Notes: generated from the letters alone by a model not told the origin. Counted from the first letter of the stretch, positions 18,430 through 26,937 are shown. The stretch is 42,818 nucleotides of DNA from JAZMZS01 sp045120955 (GCA_045120955.1 JBGVFH010000008.1:1-42818), one strand, 5' to 3'. Made by a program: numbers and translations.

Positions 18430-18729
18430 TTATTCGCTGTCAGCCTTTTGCCTCAGATACACCTCGTAGCCGCTTTGGCAAAGAAACTGAACCGACTCCG
18501 CCCTGTCCGTCAAAATGACAGGCACAAGCTCGGCGTTTGACGAGTCAAGCGCCAAGGACGCCGCAGAATTTATGTTTTTTTCAAGCTCGGAAAAGTCGGA
18601 TGTCTCCTCGGCTCTGACCGCATATACGATCTTGACCCTTCGGCTCAGCGCCGCTCCGAGTCCTATGCAAAATCTGTATACGCCGTAGATCGCAAACATA
18701 CATAAAATTATTTCTAAAAATTCTTTCAT
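18430..18729 (-). CDS. Small membrane-anchored protein of unknown function
   Basis: Not recognised. The 99-residue product has one N-terminal hydrophobic segment (about residues 4-28) followed by a soluble domain: KIVYAVRAEE, an acidic helix, then ELVPVILTDRAES and a C-terminal SGYEVYLRQK. ATG 18729 is preferred to ATG 18735 because the GAGGAGG site abuts the latter. That ribosome site is locked in a perfect 10-bp hairpin (separate entry). The gene heads the recD2-azlCD group. Confidence 0.6.
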   Translation of the reverse strand: MKEFLEIILCMFAIYGVYRFCIGLGAALSRRVKIVYAVRAEETSDFSELEKNINSAASLALDSSNAELVPVILTDRAESVQFLCQSGYEVYLRQKADSE

Positions 18730-18734
18730 AACCA

Positions 18735-18767
18735 TACCTCCTCTAACAGTTTATGACAGAGGAGGTA
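18735..18767 (-). promoter_or_regulatory. Hairpin that sequesters the ribosome site
   Basis: Arms tacctcctct (18735-18744) and agaggaggta (18758-18767) pair perfectly over 10 bp with a 13-base loop. On the minus-strand RNA the 3' arm is the whole Shine-Dalgarno sequence of the 99-residue protein and the 5' arm is an anti-Shine-Dalgarno copy. When folded it should block initiation. I saw no known riboswitch aptamer next to it. Confidence 0.7.
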
Positions 18768-18832
18768 TTTTGCGAAATTTATGCATGAAAAGCGCAAGGC
18801 TTAAGCTTCAGGCTTTTTTCATTCACTGTGCC

Positions 18833-20011
18833 TTACAGCAGCTTTGCAAGCTCATCCTTTATATCAAGCTTTTCCCAAGGAGAACCAAGGTCCTCACGTC
18901 CCATATGGCCGTATGCCGCATGAGCAGAATATATCGGACGGCGAAGGTCAAAGCGGTCGATTATCGCTGCGGGGCGAAGGTCGACAAGCTCGCAAACCTT
19001 CTTTTCTATAGCGGCGGTATCCACCCTCTCGGTTCCGAATGTGTCAAGAAGGACCGAGACCGGCTTTGCTACTCCGATAGCATAAGCTATCTGTACCTCG
19101 CACTTGTCGGCAAGACCTGCCGCAACGACATTCTTTGCAATATATCTTGCCGCATACGATGCGCTTCTGTCAACCTTTGTCGGGTCTTTTCCCGAGAAAG
19201 CACCGCCGCCGTGTCTTGAATATCCGCCGTATGTATCGACGATGATTTTTCTGCCCGTAAGTCCGCTGTCGCCGTTGGGTCCTCCCACAACGAAACGTCC
19301 TGTCGGATTTACAAAGATTTTTGTATCCGCATCCACCATATCGGCAGGTGCGACGGGAGTGATGACCTCACGGATGATATCCTCTCTGATCTGAGAGAGC
19401 TCTACGCTGTCTGCGTGCTGTGAGGATACGACTATCGCATCAATGCGGGCAGGCTTGCCGTCATGGTATTCTACCGTGACCTGTGTTTTTCCGTCGGGAC
19501 GCAGATATGAGAGCGTGCCGTTCTTTCTTACCTCGGAAAGCTTCATTGCCATTTTGTGTGCAAGGGATATCGGAAGAGGCATAAGCTCCTTTGTCTCGTT
19601 GCAGGCATAGCCGAACATCAAGCCCTGGTCTCCCGCACCCGTGTCATAACCGTCGGTATGCTCTCCGCTCTTTGCCTCGGCAGACTTGTCAACGCCGAGT
19701 GCTATGTCGGGAGACTGACCGTGAATGGAGCTGATGACAGCACAGCTGTCACAGTCAAAGCCGTACTTTGCTCTGTCATAGCCTATCTCTCTGACCTTTT
19801 CTCTAACTATCGTCTGAATATCAACATACGCATCTGTCGTTATTTCTCCCATGACAAGCACAAGACCCGTCGTTGCAGCAGTCTCGCACGCAACACGTGC
19901 CATAGGGTCACGCTCAAGTATAGCGTCAAGCACAGCATCGGATATCTGGTCGCATATTTTATCCGGATGTCCCTCTGTTACCGATTCACTGGTAAAAAAT
20001 TCTTTTCTCAT
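18833..20011 (-). CDS. metK: S-adenosylmethionine synthetase
   Basis: MetK makes SAM from methionine and ATP. At 392 residues it is full length, with N-terminal ESVTEGHPDKICDQISDA, the ATP motif GAGDQG and the glycine-rich loop GGGAFSGKDPTKVDRS. The ATG follows AAGGAG. The leader carries a SAM-I riboswitch with its own terminator, so expression should fall when SAM is abundant. Bases 18768-18832 after its stop show no clear terminator. Confidence 0.97.
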   Translation of the reverse strand: MRKEFFTSESVTEGHPDKICDQISDAVLDAILERDPMARVACETAATTGLVLVMGEITTDAYVDIQTIVREKVREIGYDRAKYGFDCDSCAVISSIHGQSPDIALGVDKSAEAKSGEHTDGYDTGAGDQGLMFGYACNETKELMPLPISLAHKMAMKLSEVRKNGTLSYLRPDGKTQVTVEYHDGKPARIDAIVVSSQHADSVELSQIREDIIREVITPVAPADMVDADTKIFVNPTGRFVVGGPNGDSGLTGRKIIVDTYGGYSRHGGGAFSGKDPTKVDRSASYAARYIAKNVVAAGLADKCEVQIAYAIGVAKPVSVLLDTFGTERVDTAAIEKKVCELVDLRPAAIIDRFDLRRPIYSAHAAYGHMGREDLGSPWEKLDIKDELAKLL

Positions 20012-20051
20012 GTTTTGCTCCTTTGTTTTTTATGTTATTATTATTTTTTAT

Positions 20052-20178
20052 AAATAAAATCGGCACACCCGAGAGTGTGCCGAGGCATTCTCTCATCTGA
20101 CAGGAATTAGCACCTTTTTCTTTCACAGAATAGGTTGCCGGGCTTCACAGGGCCAGTCCCTCCGCCGCTCTTGATAAG
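20052..20178 (-). promoter_or_regulatory. SAM-I (S-box) riboswitch with terminator
   Basis: The minus-strand RNA reads CTTATCAAGAG, GGCGGAGGGACTGGCCC, TGAAGCCCGGCAACC, a GGTGCTAATTCC segment and GATGAGAG. These are the P1-P4 landmarks of the SAM-I aptamer (20090-20178). An intrinsic terminator follows (cggcacac / gtgtgccg, 20061-20082, then a T-rich tract). Binding of SAM is known to favour the terminator. No convincing promoter at a suitable distance was found, because a TATGAT at 20180-20185 would be too close to P1. Confidence 0.95.
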
Positions 20179-20199
20179 AATCATATAATTTTTTCTTCG

Positions 20200-20664
20200 T
20201 TAAAACAAAAATTCAAGTCCGCTGATAATACCGTAGCACGCAAGCGACATGATAAGACCTGCGCACAAAATACCCAAAAGTATCGAAATAAAGGCATTTT
20301 TAAATCTCATGTTAAGCAACGATGCGATAAGCGCACCCATCCATGCGCCCGTTCCCGGAAGCGGTATCGCAACGAACAAAAACAATCCGAAGGTCGCATA
20401 TTTCGTAACCTTGTCCGATTTGCTCGTTCCCTTACACTCAAACCAAAGTGCGATCCTCTCGAGCTTGCCGCCGCATTTTTTCATAAACCTGAAAACCGCT
20501 CTTATAAAAAGCAGTATGAACGGAACTGGGATGATATTTCCGATAACGCTGACTATATATGTGATATACCACTCCAGCCCAGCAACGGAACCTGCAATTA
20601 TCGAGCCTCTGAGCTCAAGCAGCGGCACCATAGACAGAAAAAATACCGTCAGTATCTTACCCAT
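20200..20664 (-). CDS. Small multidrug export-family (COG2426) membrane protein
   Basis: The 154-residue hydrophobic protein has about four membrane segments and the family features PLLELRGSII near residue 16, PVPFILLF and the P-rich loop IPLPGTGAWMGALIA around residue 100. The family name comes from early annotation and the transported substrate is not established. ATG 20664 follows GGAGA; the in-frame TTG just upstream is not favoured. It has its own promoter and may read through towards metK. Confidence 0.8.
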   Translation of the reverse strand: MGKILTVFFLSMVPLLELRGSIIAGSVAGLEWYITYIVSVIGNIIPVPFILLFIRAVFRFMKKCGGKLERIALWFECKGTSKSDKVTKYATFGLFLFVAIPLPGTGAWMGALIASLLNMRFKNAFISILLGILCAGLIMSLACYGIISGLEFLF

Positions 20665-20703
20665 CAAATATATTTCTCCACTTCTTTTCGTTATACACCG
20701 CCC

Positions 20704-20732
20704 ATTTTATCACAAAACAGCCCTCGTGTCAA
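20704..20732 (-). promoter_or_regulatory. Promoter of the COG2426 gene
   Basis: TTGACA (20727-20732) and TAAAAT (20704-20709) on the minus strand are 17 bases apart, 40 bases before the start codon. Confidence 0.8.
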
Positions 20733-20779
20733 CCGAATATGGCAAATGTTTTATTTTTGCAACATAAGAGTGCGGCGCA

Positions 20780-21397
20780 TTATTTCTTAGGTGCTTCTTT
20801 TTTCTTCATTGAGATGAGCTTTCTGCCAAAATTCTCTCGCAAGATTTTGTCAAGCACTCTAAGAGACAACCCGACTATACCGAGATAGTCTCCCCGTATC
20901 TCGTCTATAAACATTGCGGCACGCCCCTGCACGGCATAAGCGCCTGCCTTGTCGTACGGCTCGTCGGTGTCAAGATACGCCTCGATGTCCTCCTCGTCAA
21001 GTGCGGCAAAATCCACCTCGCTCACACTCACATCACTTTCGGTCCTGCCGCCTATCACTACGGAAATTCCCGTGTATACTCTGTGAGTTTTCCCCGAAAG
21101 AGCCTTGAGCATACGGCGTGCGTCCTCTCTGTCGGCGGGCTTTCCCATAAATTCGCCCTCGCAGTACACCACCGTGTCTGCCCCCACGATGCAAAGCCCG
21201 TTTACATCGACGTTGTGGGAGACCAGCATATCACGCACCGCACCCGCCTTTCTCGACGCTATCGCCTTGCATCTTGCGGCAGGGTCATCTATGTCGCTTG
21301 ACTCGTCTACGTCCTCGCTGAGCACTTCATAATCTATCATCAACTCGTCAAGTATCTCTTTTCTTCTCGGAGATTTTGACGCAAGCACCATCATCAT
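20780..21397 (-). CDS. maf: Maf-family nucleotide pyrophosphatase
   Basis: Maf proteins hydrolyse non-canonical or modified nucleoside triphosphates and have been linked to septum control. Motifs are LASKSPRRKEIL at the N-terminus, the catalytic GADTVV, LSGKTHRVYTG and DKAGAYAVQG with GDYLGIVGL at the end. The frame extends to 21460, but the first of three consecutive ATG codons (21397) follows AAAGGAAG and gives a normal start (205 residues). The C-terminus adds a short basic tail. Confidence 0.9.
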   Translation of the reverse strand: MMMVLASKSPRRKEILDELMIDYEVLSEDVDESSDIDDPAARCKAIASRKAGAVRDMLVSHNVDVNGLCIVGADTVVYCEGEFMGKPADREDARRMLKALSGKTHRVYTGISVVIGGRTESDVSVSEVDFAALDEEDIEAYLDTDEPYDKAGAYAVQGRAAMFIDEIRGDYLGIVGLSLRVLDKILRENFGRKLISMKKKEAPKK

Positions 21398-21493
21398 AAT
21401 ACAAATACTTCCTTTCCTGCAGCTGAAAAAGATGTTAACACATAAAATACGATTTGTCAAGAAGCGAGAATATGATAATATTTGTTCAATAAA

Positions 21494-22531
21494 TTATTTT
21501 TTTTCAAATCTGTAAAGAGAAACATGCTCATACTTTTCTCCGACATGAAGGATATATTTTCCCTCGTTGCACGCATTCGGTTCATACTGAGGCTCGAGTG
21601 CAACGGCACTTCTCCGAATGACCTCGGTATTGTTCTTGAAAGGAGCATGACCGCCGATGAGATTTGCTGTATATACCTGTATGCATGGCTTGTCCGAATA
21701 AATACTTAACGATCGTTTGTCGGATGAATATACGCAGTGCTCCTTTAGCTCTCTTCCCTTGTAGTTTATGCTTGGCGCATCATCGGAAATAATATAATTA
21801 TGACCGTAGCCGCCAAACATCTGAAGCTGCGGGTGCGGACTGTCTATTCTCTCTTTTATCTTCGGCCCGTCAGAGAGATCAAGCACACTTCCCTTCACCT
21901 CATATATTATACCTGTAGGTCGGCAGACGTTATCCTTTTCGCTCATTCTGTCCGCATTTACCTTCAATCTGTGCTCAAGTATCACGCCGCTGTCAAAGCC
22001 GTCGATATTAAAGTAAGAATGATTTGTCATATTGACGGCGGTGTCCTTGTTGCTTTCCGCCTCATATCTGATGCAGAGCATATTGTTATCGAGCGAAAAT
22101 CTGACCCTTACATCAAGATCCCCGGGAAAGCCGTTTTCTCCGTCGGGACTGATCCTTGAAAACTCAATATACTCGATACCGTCGCACACATAATTTTTTG
22201 AGTCCCAAACCCTTCTGTTGAATGCCTCGGGTCCTCCGTGATTGCAGTTGGTATCAAAATCATTTATCGGCAAGGCATAAGTGCTCTCACCTATCTTCAA
22301 CCTTGCATTCGCTATTCTGTTGGCGTATCTTCCGATCGTCGCACCGTAATAATCAGAGCACTCAACATACTCCTCAAGACTGTCAAAGCCACACTCAACA
22401 TCCACTCCGTCAAAGATAAGCTTTTGTATAACGCATCCCCAATTAAGAATGCTCATACTGAGAATACCGTTATCAAGTGTATAGCGATATATATTTTTTC
22501 CTTCACACTGTCCAAAAAGCTCTTTTTTCAT
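21494..22531 (-). CDS. galM: Aldose 1-epimerase (galactose mutarotase)
   Basis: The enzyme interconverts alpha and beta sugar anomers. Active-site residues are visible: H98 in NCNHGG, H171 in NHSYFN and the catalytic Glu313 in LEPQ. Length is 345 residues from ATG 22531, which lies 4 bases after the stop of the YgjV-like gene. Only a weak ribosome site is present, so coupling is likely. It belongs to a carbohydrate-linked cluster with the sialidase-fold protein and the divergent GH43. Confidence 0.9.
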   Translation of the reverse strand: MKKELFGQCEGKNIYRYTLDNGILSMSILNWGCVIQKLIFDGVDVECGFDSLEEYVECSDYYGATIGRYANRIANARLKIGESTYALPINDFDTNCNHGGPEAFNRRVWDSKNYVCDGIEYIEFSRISPDGENGFPGDLDVRVRFSLDNNMLCIRYEAESNKDTAVNMTNHSYFNIDGFDSGVILEHRLKVNADRMSEKDNVCRPTGIIYEVKGSVLDLSDGPKIKERIDSPHPQLQMFGGYGHNYIISDDAPSINYKGRELKEHCVYSSDKRSLSIYSDKPCIQVYTANLIGGHAPFKNNTEVIRRSAVALEPQYEPNACNEGKYILHVGEKYEHVSLYRFEKK

Positions 22532-22535
22532 AGCA

Positions 22536-23117
22536 TCATTCCGTTTCGGTAGAATTCTTTTCGGCACCAAGAGCGCACTTGCTCTTTTTATCCTCAAAGT
22601 ATTTTCTCAACAGCGATATTGCGATAGATACCGTATTGAACGATTCGGTGAATACGCCGAAAATGTTCATTGATACGACATTATATATGATCCACGCAGG
22701 TGCTGTGGTACAAAAATAATTGATCTTATACTTTACAGCATCGTGAGACCAAAGTGCTATGACATAAGGTATCATAACAACACCTGTAAGTAGAGATACC
22801 CATCCCTCTGCCGCATAAAAATATATTCCGAATCCAAGATAAAAAACTGAAAAGATCACTATCCATATCTTGCTTTGTGCCCATTTTTTATCCGAGAGAG
22901 ATATCAGACGCAAAACGGTAGAAACAAGGTTTTGCGCCGCTCCCTGATATGCACCGAGAAAGATAAATGCGATAGCGTATATAAAAGAAAGAAGCGCCTG
23001 ATAAAGCGTCAGCGTCTTTAGTGATTTGATCTGAAATGACAGTATCCTACATACAGAAACAAAAAAGCTGACACAGGTACCTATTATCATAACTGTTGAT
23101 TCGTCCAAGCCAAACAT
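22536..23117 (-). CDS. YgjV-like inner membrane protein
   Basis: Resembles the Imp-YgjV family of uncharacterised membrane proteins, with about five or six hydrophobic segments and a conserved QGAAQNLVSTVLRL stretch. ATG 23117 has a GGGAGA site and gives 193 residues. The frame is open upstream to a TTG at 23189, but that part runs through a terminator-like hairpin and is rejected. Function is unknown; placement before galM suggests, but does not show, a link to sugar handling. Confidence 0.65.
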   Translation of the reverse strand: MFGLDESTVMIIGTCVSFFVSVCRILSFQIKSLKTLTLYQALLSFIYAIAFIFLGAYQGAAQNLVSTVLRLISLSDKKWAQSKIWIVIFSVFYLGFGIYFYAAEGWVSLLTGVVMIPYVIALWSHDAVKYKINYFCTTAPAWIIYNVVSMNIFGVFTESFNTVSIAISLLRKYFEDKKSKCALGAEKNSTETE

Positions 23118-23167
23118 ATGTAAAAATTCTCCCGCCGTATTTTTACGGCTCAATACAAAAAAATTTT

Positions 23168-23205
23168 TTTTGCTCTGTGCATTTATCAAAATACACAGAG
23201 CAAAA
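23168..23205 (-). terminator. Hairpin just after the sialidase-fold gene
   Basis: A perfect 12-bp stem, ttttgctctgtg (23168-23179) with cacagagcaaaa (23194-23205), stands 8 bases past the stop of the upstream gene. On the minus strand it is followed by A4 and then T8 (set back a few bases). It may be a partial terminator allowing some readthrough into the YgjV-like and galM genes. Confidence 0.6.
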
Positions 23206-23212
23206 ATAAGAA

Positions 23213-25432
23213 TTATTTAATAATGATCCTATGCCAAGTAGTCTTGTCAACGCTGTCTGCCAAAGAAAACGTATCAGAGGTTGCCTTTTCGTTTTGTTTA
23301 TCCTTGTTATAAACGATAGCATTAAAGCCGAGCAGCCCATCATTAATGTGTGCGTATCTTCTCGGTATCTTCATCTCAATAATAGCGCCTGTATCATTGT
23401 CATCCGCTGCATCAAGTGTTCCGTCAAGCCAAAGCGCTACCTCAACACCATCGGTGCTTTGCGCTGTACGTGTGCTTCCGTCGAAATACTCGAATGTGAT
23501 CTGACCATTCAGATCGCATTTGAGATTGTAAAAGCCCTTGGCGCTTGAGTCGGATAGCATAACCGAGATGCTGTCTCCCGTAAACAGAGAGTTGTCAAGT
23601 CTTTCTGCAAGAATGTAAATATACTCATCATCATACGCAAAGCGGAAGCTCACCTGAGCCTGAGACTTACTTCCGATAAAGAGCGCATCTGTTTGTGCAC
23701 TCCATTCCTCGTTGCCACCGTCTATCGTAGGCGTGAGCTTTTGTGCATTTACATCGTGATTGAGATAAAAGCGCGCTACATTGATGTTTGCCGTATTGGA
23801 GGATGTTACTGCGGGGGAAGTCAGAATAGCACTGTGGTCCGAATCCATAAGACAGCTGCCCCAAAATCCTCCGACCTCAAAGACGCTCATTGCATCTGCG
23901 TAGTTCAGCGCATCTGCGCTTCCGAGTCGAGCATAGAAAGTATTTCCCTGATTGTAGGTAAGAAGAGTCTCGCCCGATGTGAACTGAGCTATATACGGTC
24001 CTGCACCGAGAAACATATTGTTCGATCTGATCGAAGGTCCCGACTCATCAAAGCCGATCCACGTAGCCCAATTATCCTTTGAAATTCCTACAGATATCTT
24101 GTACACATCCGAGCTGCCTGTCCCGGGGAAACGACTCTCGCCTACAAGGGCGATACTGCCGTTGTTGAGTTCCACCGCACTTGCCATCTGGTCTGTAAAG
24201 CACTTTACTCCGTCGCTTCTCGTTGTAACATACTGCTTCATTACATATTGCGGTGCATACGGTGCTTCCTTTATATCAGGAGTCCATGTCTCTCCGTTGT
24301 CGGTAGAGCGTATCATGCCAATGCCGCTTGATATTCTCTCGTTACTGTAGCCGTAAAGATATATTTTTTCTGCAGTCGCAGAGAAATACACCTGTATCTC
24401 CCCGCTCTTCTGCACAAATACATATGGCTCCCAGTTGGTGCCTACATATATGACCTTTTTCTCAGACCAGGTCTTTCCTCCGTCAGTAGAGCGGATCGAA
24501 ACAAGTCCGTTCTCTCCAACCATAGTTCGATATCCGCTTACAGCTCTGAAGGATGATACGATAAGGATATCGCCGTTCGGAAGAACTGCCGCATCTGCCG
24601 TCATATATCTGCGAGTATCTGTACCGTCAAGTATTTTTTCGTCCTTCAGTATCACTCTCGGAGTATCAAAGTTTACTCCGTCCTTGCTCGTCGAAAACAT
24701 AATATTTCCGCCGTACTGACCGCTTTGGAATATCAGAAAGTACTTATCGTCCGATATTTTCTTGACTCTCGGGTACATCGCAAACGCTGTGTTGAGCAGA
24801 TCATAGCTCTTGAGTGTATTGCTTTCTCTGAAGTTTCTCTCAAGAGAGCTATGCTGATAGCTGTTTGCATGGCTGTCAATCTCTGCGTTCTTGTTAAGAT
24901 CGGAGATCGAGTTGATAGTGTATTTTTTTGCGTCGGATGTATCTGTGCCTCCCGATGTATCGACGGAGGTATCATCATCCGACACATCACCTGTGCCGTC
25001 ATCCTTTACGGTAAGGATCTTTTCTCCCGATGCAGTAATAACTGCAAGATGCGGGTCATTCCACGACATAAGACCGAAGCGGTCCTCCTTGTCAGCGGTC
25101 TGATTTGCATTGAGATCCTCAGAGATCTTTTTGACCTCCTCCGCAAAGGTGTCAAAGGTCCAATTGTCATTTTCTACAAGCTCGTACGGATTTTGAAGCG
25201 TCGGATACTGCACGATCAGCTCCTTGTTGAAAAGGATGCAGTGAGTTACCTTCTTATATGTAAGGCTGATATCTCCTGCCGTAAAGAAGAGCTTGTTCAG
25301 AATAGCGAGGTCTTCATTTGCATTCTGATCCCACCATGAACGCTCAAGGTTCATATTAGGTAATGTATTAAGGTCTGTAAGGTATCCGCTGTATGCAAGA
25401 GTTCCGCAGTCATAAGCGCCGATAACTCCCAT
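23213..25432 (-). CDS. Chimeric secreted protein: truncated solute-binding domain + sialidase fold + CBM9-like domain
   Basis: The first ~145 residues resemble the middle of an ABC sugar-binding protein (WWDQNANEDL, KLFFTAGDISLTYK, NPYELV..NWTFDTF). An acidic Thr/Ser linker (~146-170) follows, then a sialidase-fold domain (~175-545) with Asp-box repeats SIRSTDGGKTWSE and MIRSTDNGETWTPD, and a C-terminal CBM9/DOMON-like sugar-binding domain (~555-739). The substrate is not clear: a sialidase or another sialidase-fold enzyme such as an exo-arabinanase is possible, the latter in view of the GH43 neighbour. The 5' end is broken: this frame has no ribosome site at its first ATG, and a signal peptide lies upstream in another frame. 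Confidence 0.75.
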   Translation of the reverse strand: MGVIGAYDCGTLAYSGYLTDLNTLPNMNLERSWWDQNANEDLAILNKLFFTAGDISLTYKKVTHCILFNKELIVQYPTLQNPYELVENDNWTFDTFAEEVKKISEDLNANQTADKEDRFGLMSWNDPHLAVITASGEKILTVKDDGTGDVSDDDTSVDTSGGTDTSDAKKYTINSISDLNKNAEIDSHANSYQHSSLERNFRESNTLKSYDLLNTAFAMYPRVKKISDDKYFLIFQSGQYGGNIMFSTSKDGVNFDTPRVILKDEKILDGTDTRRYMTADAAVLPNGDILIVSSFRAVSGYRTMVGENGLVSIRSTDGGKTWSEKKVIYVGTNWEPYVFVQKSGEIQVYFSATAEKIYLYGYSNERISSGIGMIRSTDNGETWTPDIKEAPYAPQYVMKQYVTTRSDGVKCFTDQMASAVELNNGSIALVGESRFPGTGSSDVYKISVGISKDNWATWIGFDESGPSIRSNNMFLGAGPYIAQFTSGETLLTYNQGNTFYARLGSADALNYADAMSVFEVGGFWGSCLMDSDHSAILTSPAVTSSNTANINVARFYLNHDVNAQKLTPTIDGGNEEWSAQTDALFIGSKSQAQVSFRFAYDDEYIYILAERLDNSLFTGDSISVMLSDSSAKGFYNLKCDLNGQITFEYFDGSTRTAQSTDGVEVALWLDGTLDAADDNDTGAIIEMKIPRRYAHINDGLLGFNAIVYNKDKQNEKATSDTFSLADSVDKTTWHRIIIK

Positions 25433-25573
25433 ATCATATTGTAATATCCCGACTCTATACCATCTCTGCGTATATTATGACTTTCACCCTTTTCTGCAAG
25501 AACAGACGGCGAAAAGCACACTGCAACAAGTAGCAAAAGCATGGCAAAGCGGAAAATTTCAAAAAAGCTTCAT
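25433..25573 (-). pseudogene. Frame-disrupted signal peptide of the sialidase-fold gene
   Basis: On the minus strand an ATG at 25573, preceded by GAGG, reads MKLF and then stops at TGA after a T6 run. Removing one T would continue as EIFRFAMLLLLVAVCFSPSVLA, a good signal peptide, up to about IRRDGIESG. One extra G in the GGG there would then join the main frame (ILQYDMGVIGAYD). The two one-base shifts compensate exactly, so the ATG at 25573 is in the same frame as the downstream protein. This is either real damage or two consensus errors. Confidence 0.6.
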
Positions 25574-25774
25574 CTTTTGTTTTCCTCGACTTAATTTATT
25601 ATCAAATTTCTGTTATGATGGCATGTCATTGAAATGGCGTGACGCTTTTTTTACAATACTTTGCATAAGCCGAAACATTTTTTACATTATGTGCTCGGTC
25701 GCCATTGCAGGGTCAGTGAGCGGCCTGTTCTTATAATCACATAATTTCAGTTTGTCTAAAAAGGAACTCAAATG

Positions 25775-25836
25775 CAGAATAGTGACTTATTTTTTCAGAA
25801 TAGTGACTTGATTTTGCAAAAGAACTTTGCTATTAT
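25775..25836 (+). promoter_or_regulatory. Direct repeats and promoter of the GH43 gene
   Basis: Two identical 14-bp copies of cagaatagtgactt (25775-25788 and 25796-25809) start 21 bp apart, which is two helical turns. The second copy touches the -35 hexamer TTGATT (25808-25813), followed by a 17-bp spacer and TATTAT (25831-25836). Direct half-sites at this spacing next to a -35 are typical of AraC-family activators. The rest of 25574-25774 shows no gene. Confidence 0.7.
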
Positions 25837-25893
25837 TAGCTCAAAAATAAATCACCGTTTTTTGAAAGGAGAGGCGAAAACGCCGCCGCATTT

Positions 25894-26826
25894 TTGACTA
25901 TGATTTTTTATAAAAGAAAAGAAAACGATACAGCTCCTGCAGGTCAGCCCGACCCTTACATGATAGAGGAGGACGGCAGGTTCTATGTTTACGCAACTCA
26001 TTCCAAAGGAGTGCAGCTTTATGTAAGCGACGATTTTGAGAATTGGAGCTTTGACGGGTTTTGCTACAGCCATGAGGGCGAAAAGGAATATTGGGCGCCC
26101 GCAGTAACAAAGATAGACGGCAAATACTATATGTATTACTCTACCCAGCCTGTAGGTGAGAGCGATGCACATACACAGTGCATAAAGGTCGCCGTCTCAG
26201 ATACGCCGAAGGGTCCCTTTACATATGTCCGCACAATGCTCGAGCCCTTCTCGATAGACCCGCATGTAATTGAATATAAGGGCAGTTACTACATCTTTTA
26301 CAGCGTAAATGACTATGAAGCAGAAAGAGCAGGCACGTATATAGTTGTCGACAAGCTCGTATCTCCCACAGAGGCAGAGGGAAATCCCGTACCTGTCGTA
26401 AAGCCGAGCCTCGATGAGGAGATCTACCAAAAAAACCGTTTCAAAAAAGGTCAGCACTGGCACACGATCGAAGGTGCGTTTTATTTCTTTGACAATGACA
26501 CACACTTCTGTATGTACAGCGGAAGCGCATGGACAAACGAGACCTACTTTGTCGGTTACAGCACGGCAAAGGGCTCACCCGATGATCTTCGCAAGCTTGA
26601 ATGGACAAAATATCCCGACAACAACACCTACAGACCGGTGCTTGCAAAGACAGACTTTGTTGAAGGTACGGGTCATAACAGCGTGATAAAACACAACGGC
26701 GAGTGGTGGATAATCTACCACGGCAGAGATATCGTGCCGGACGGAGAGAAGAAACCGGGCCGTTCCTTCAGAGGAGATATCATGCACGTTGACAAAGACA
26801 AAATAAGCGTTACCATAACAAAGTAA
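25894..26826 (+). CDS. Glycoside hydrolase family 43 enzyme, cytoplasmic
   Basis: Five-bladed propeller GH43 proteins are mostly arabinofuranosidases, arabinanases or beta-xylosidases. Counting from ATG 25900, the three acidic residues are visible: D18 (GQPDPYM, base), D120 (SIDPHV, pKa modulator) and E191 (HTIEGAF, acid). No signal peptide is present, so it probably acts on imported oligosaccharides. A TTG at 25894 and the ATG at 25900 are both possible starts. The AAAGGAG site is far upstream, with a ggcg-aaaa-cgcc hairpin in between. It is divergent from the sialidase-fold gene. Confidence 0.88.
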   Translation: MTMIFYKRKENDTAPAGQPDPYMIEEDGRFYVYATHSKGVQLYVSDDFENWSFDGFCYSHEGEKEYWAPAVTKIDGKYYMYYSTQPVGESDAHTQCIKVAVSDTPKGPFTYVRTMLEPFSIDPHVIEYKGSYYIFYSVNDYEAERAGTYIVVDKLVSPTEAEGNPVPVVKPSLDEEIYQKNRFKKGQHWHTIEGAFYFFDNDTHFCMYSGSAWTNETYFVGYSTAKGSPDDLRKLEWTKYPDNNTYRPVLAKTDFVEGTGHNSVIKHNGEWWIIYHGRDIVPDGEKKPGRSFRGDIMHVDKDKISVTITK

Positions 26827-26865
26827 ATACATTCTGCCAACCGCTTTTTTAATATCTCTCATAAC

Positions 26866-26902
26866 AAAAACCGGAGCGCACATCAGTGCCTCCGGTTTTT
26901 TT
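26866..26902. terminator. Bidirectional terminator between GH43 and hisS
   Basis: The stem accgga...tccggt (26870-26875 with 26891-26896) extends inward through gcac/gtgc to an atca loop. Seven T residues follow on the plus strand and five on the minus strand. It serves both convergent genes. Confidence 0.88.
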
Positions 26903-26937
26903 GCTGTGTATCTGAATATTTTTTATCCGAGCTATCG

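Noticed and set aside
20180..20208. Promoter TTGTTT-17-TATGAT for metK
   Set aside because: Its start point would lie inside the 5' strand of riboswitch helix P1, so the aptamer could not form.
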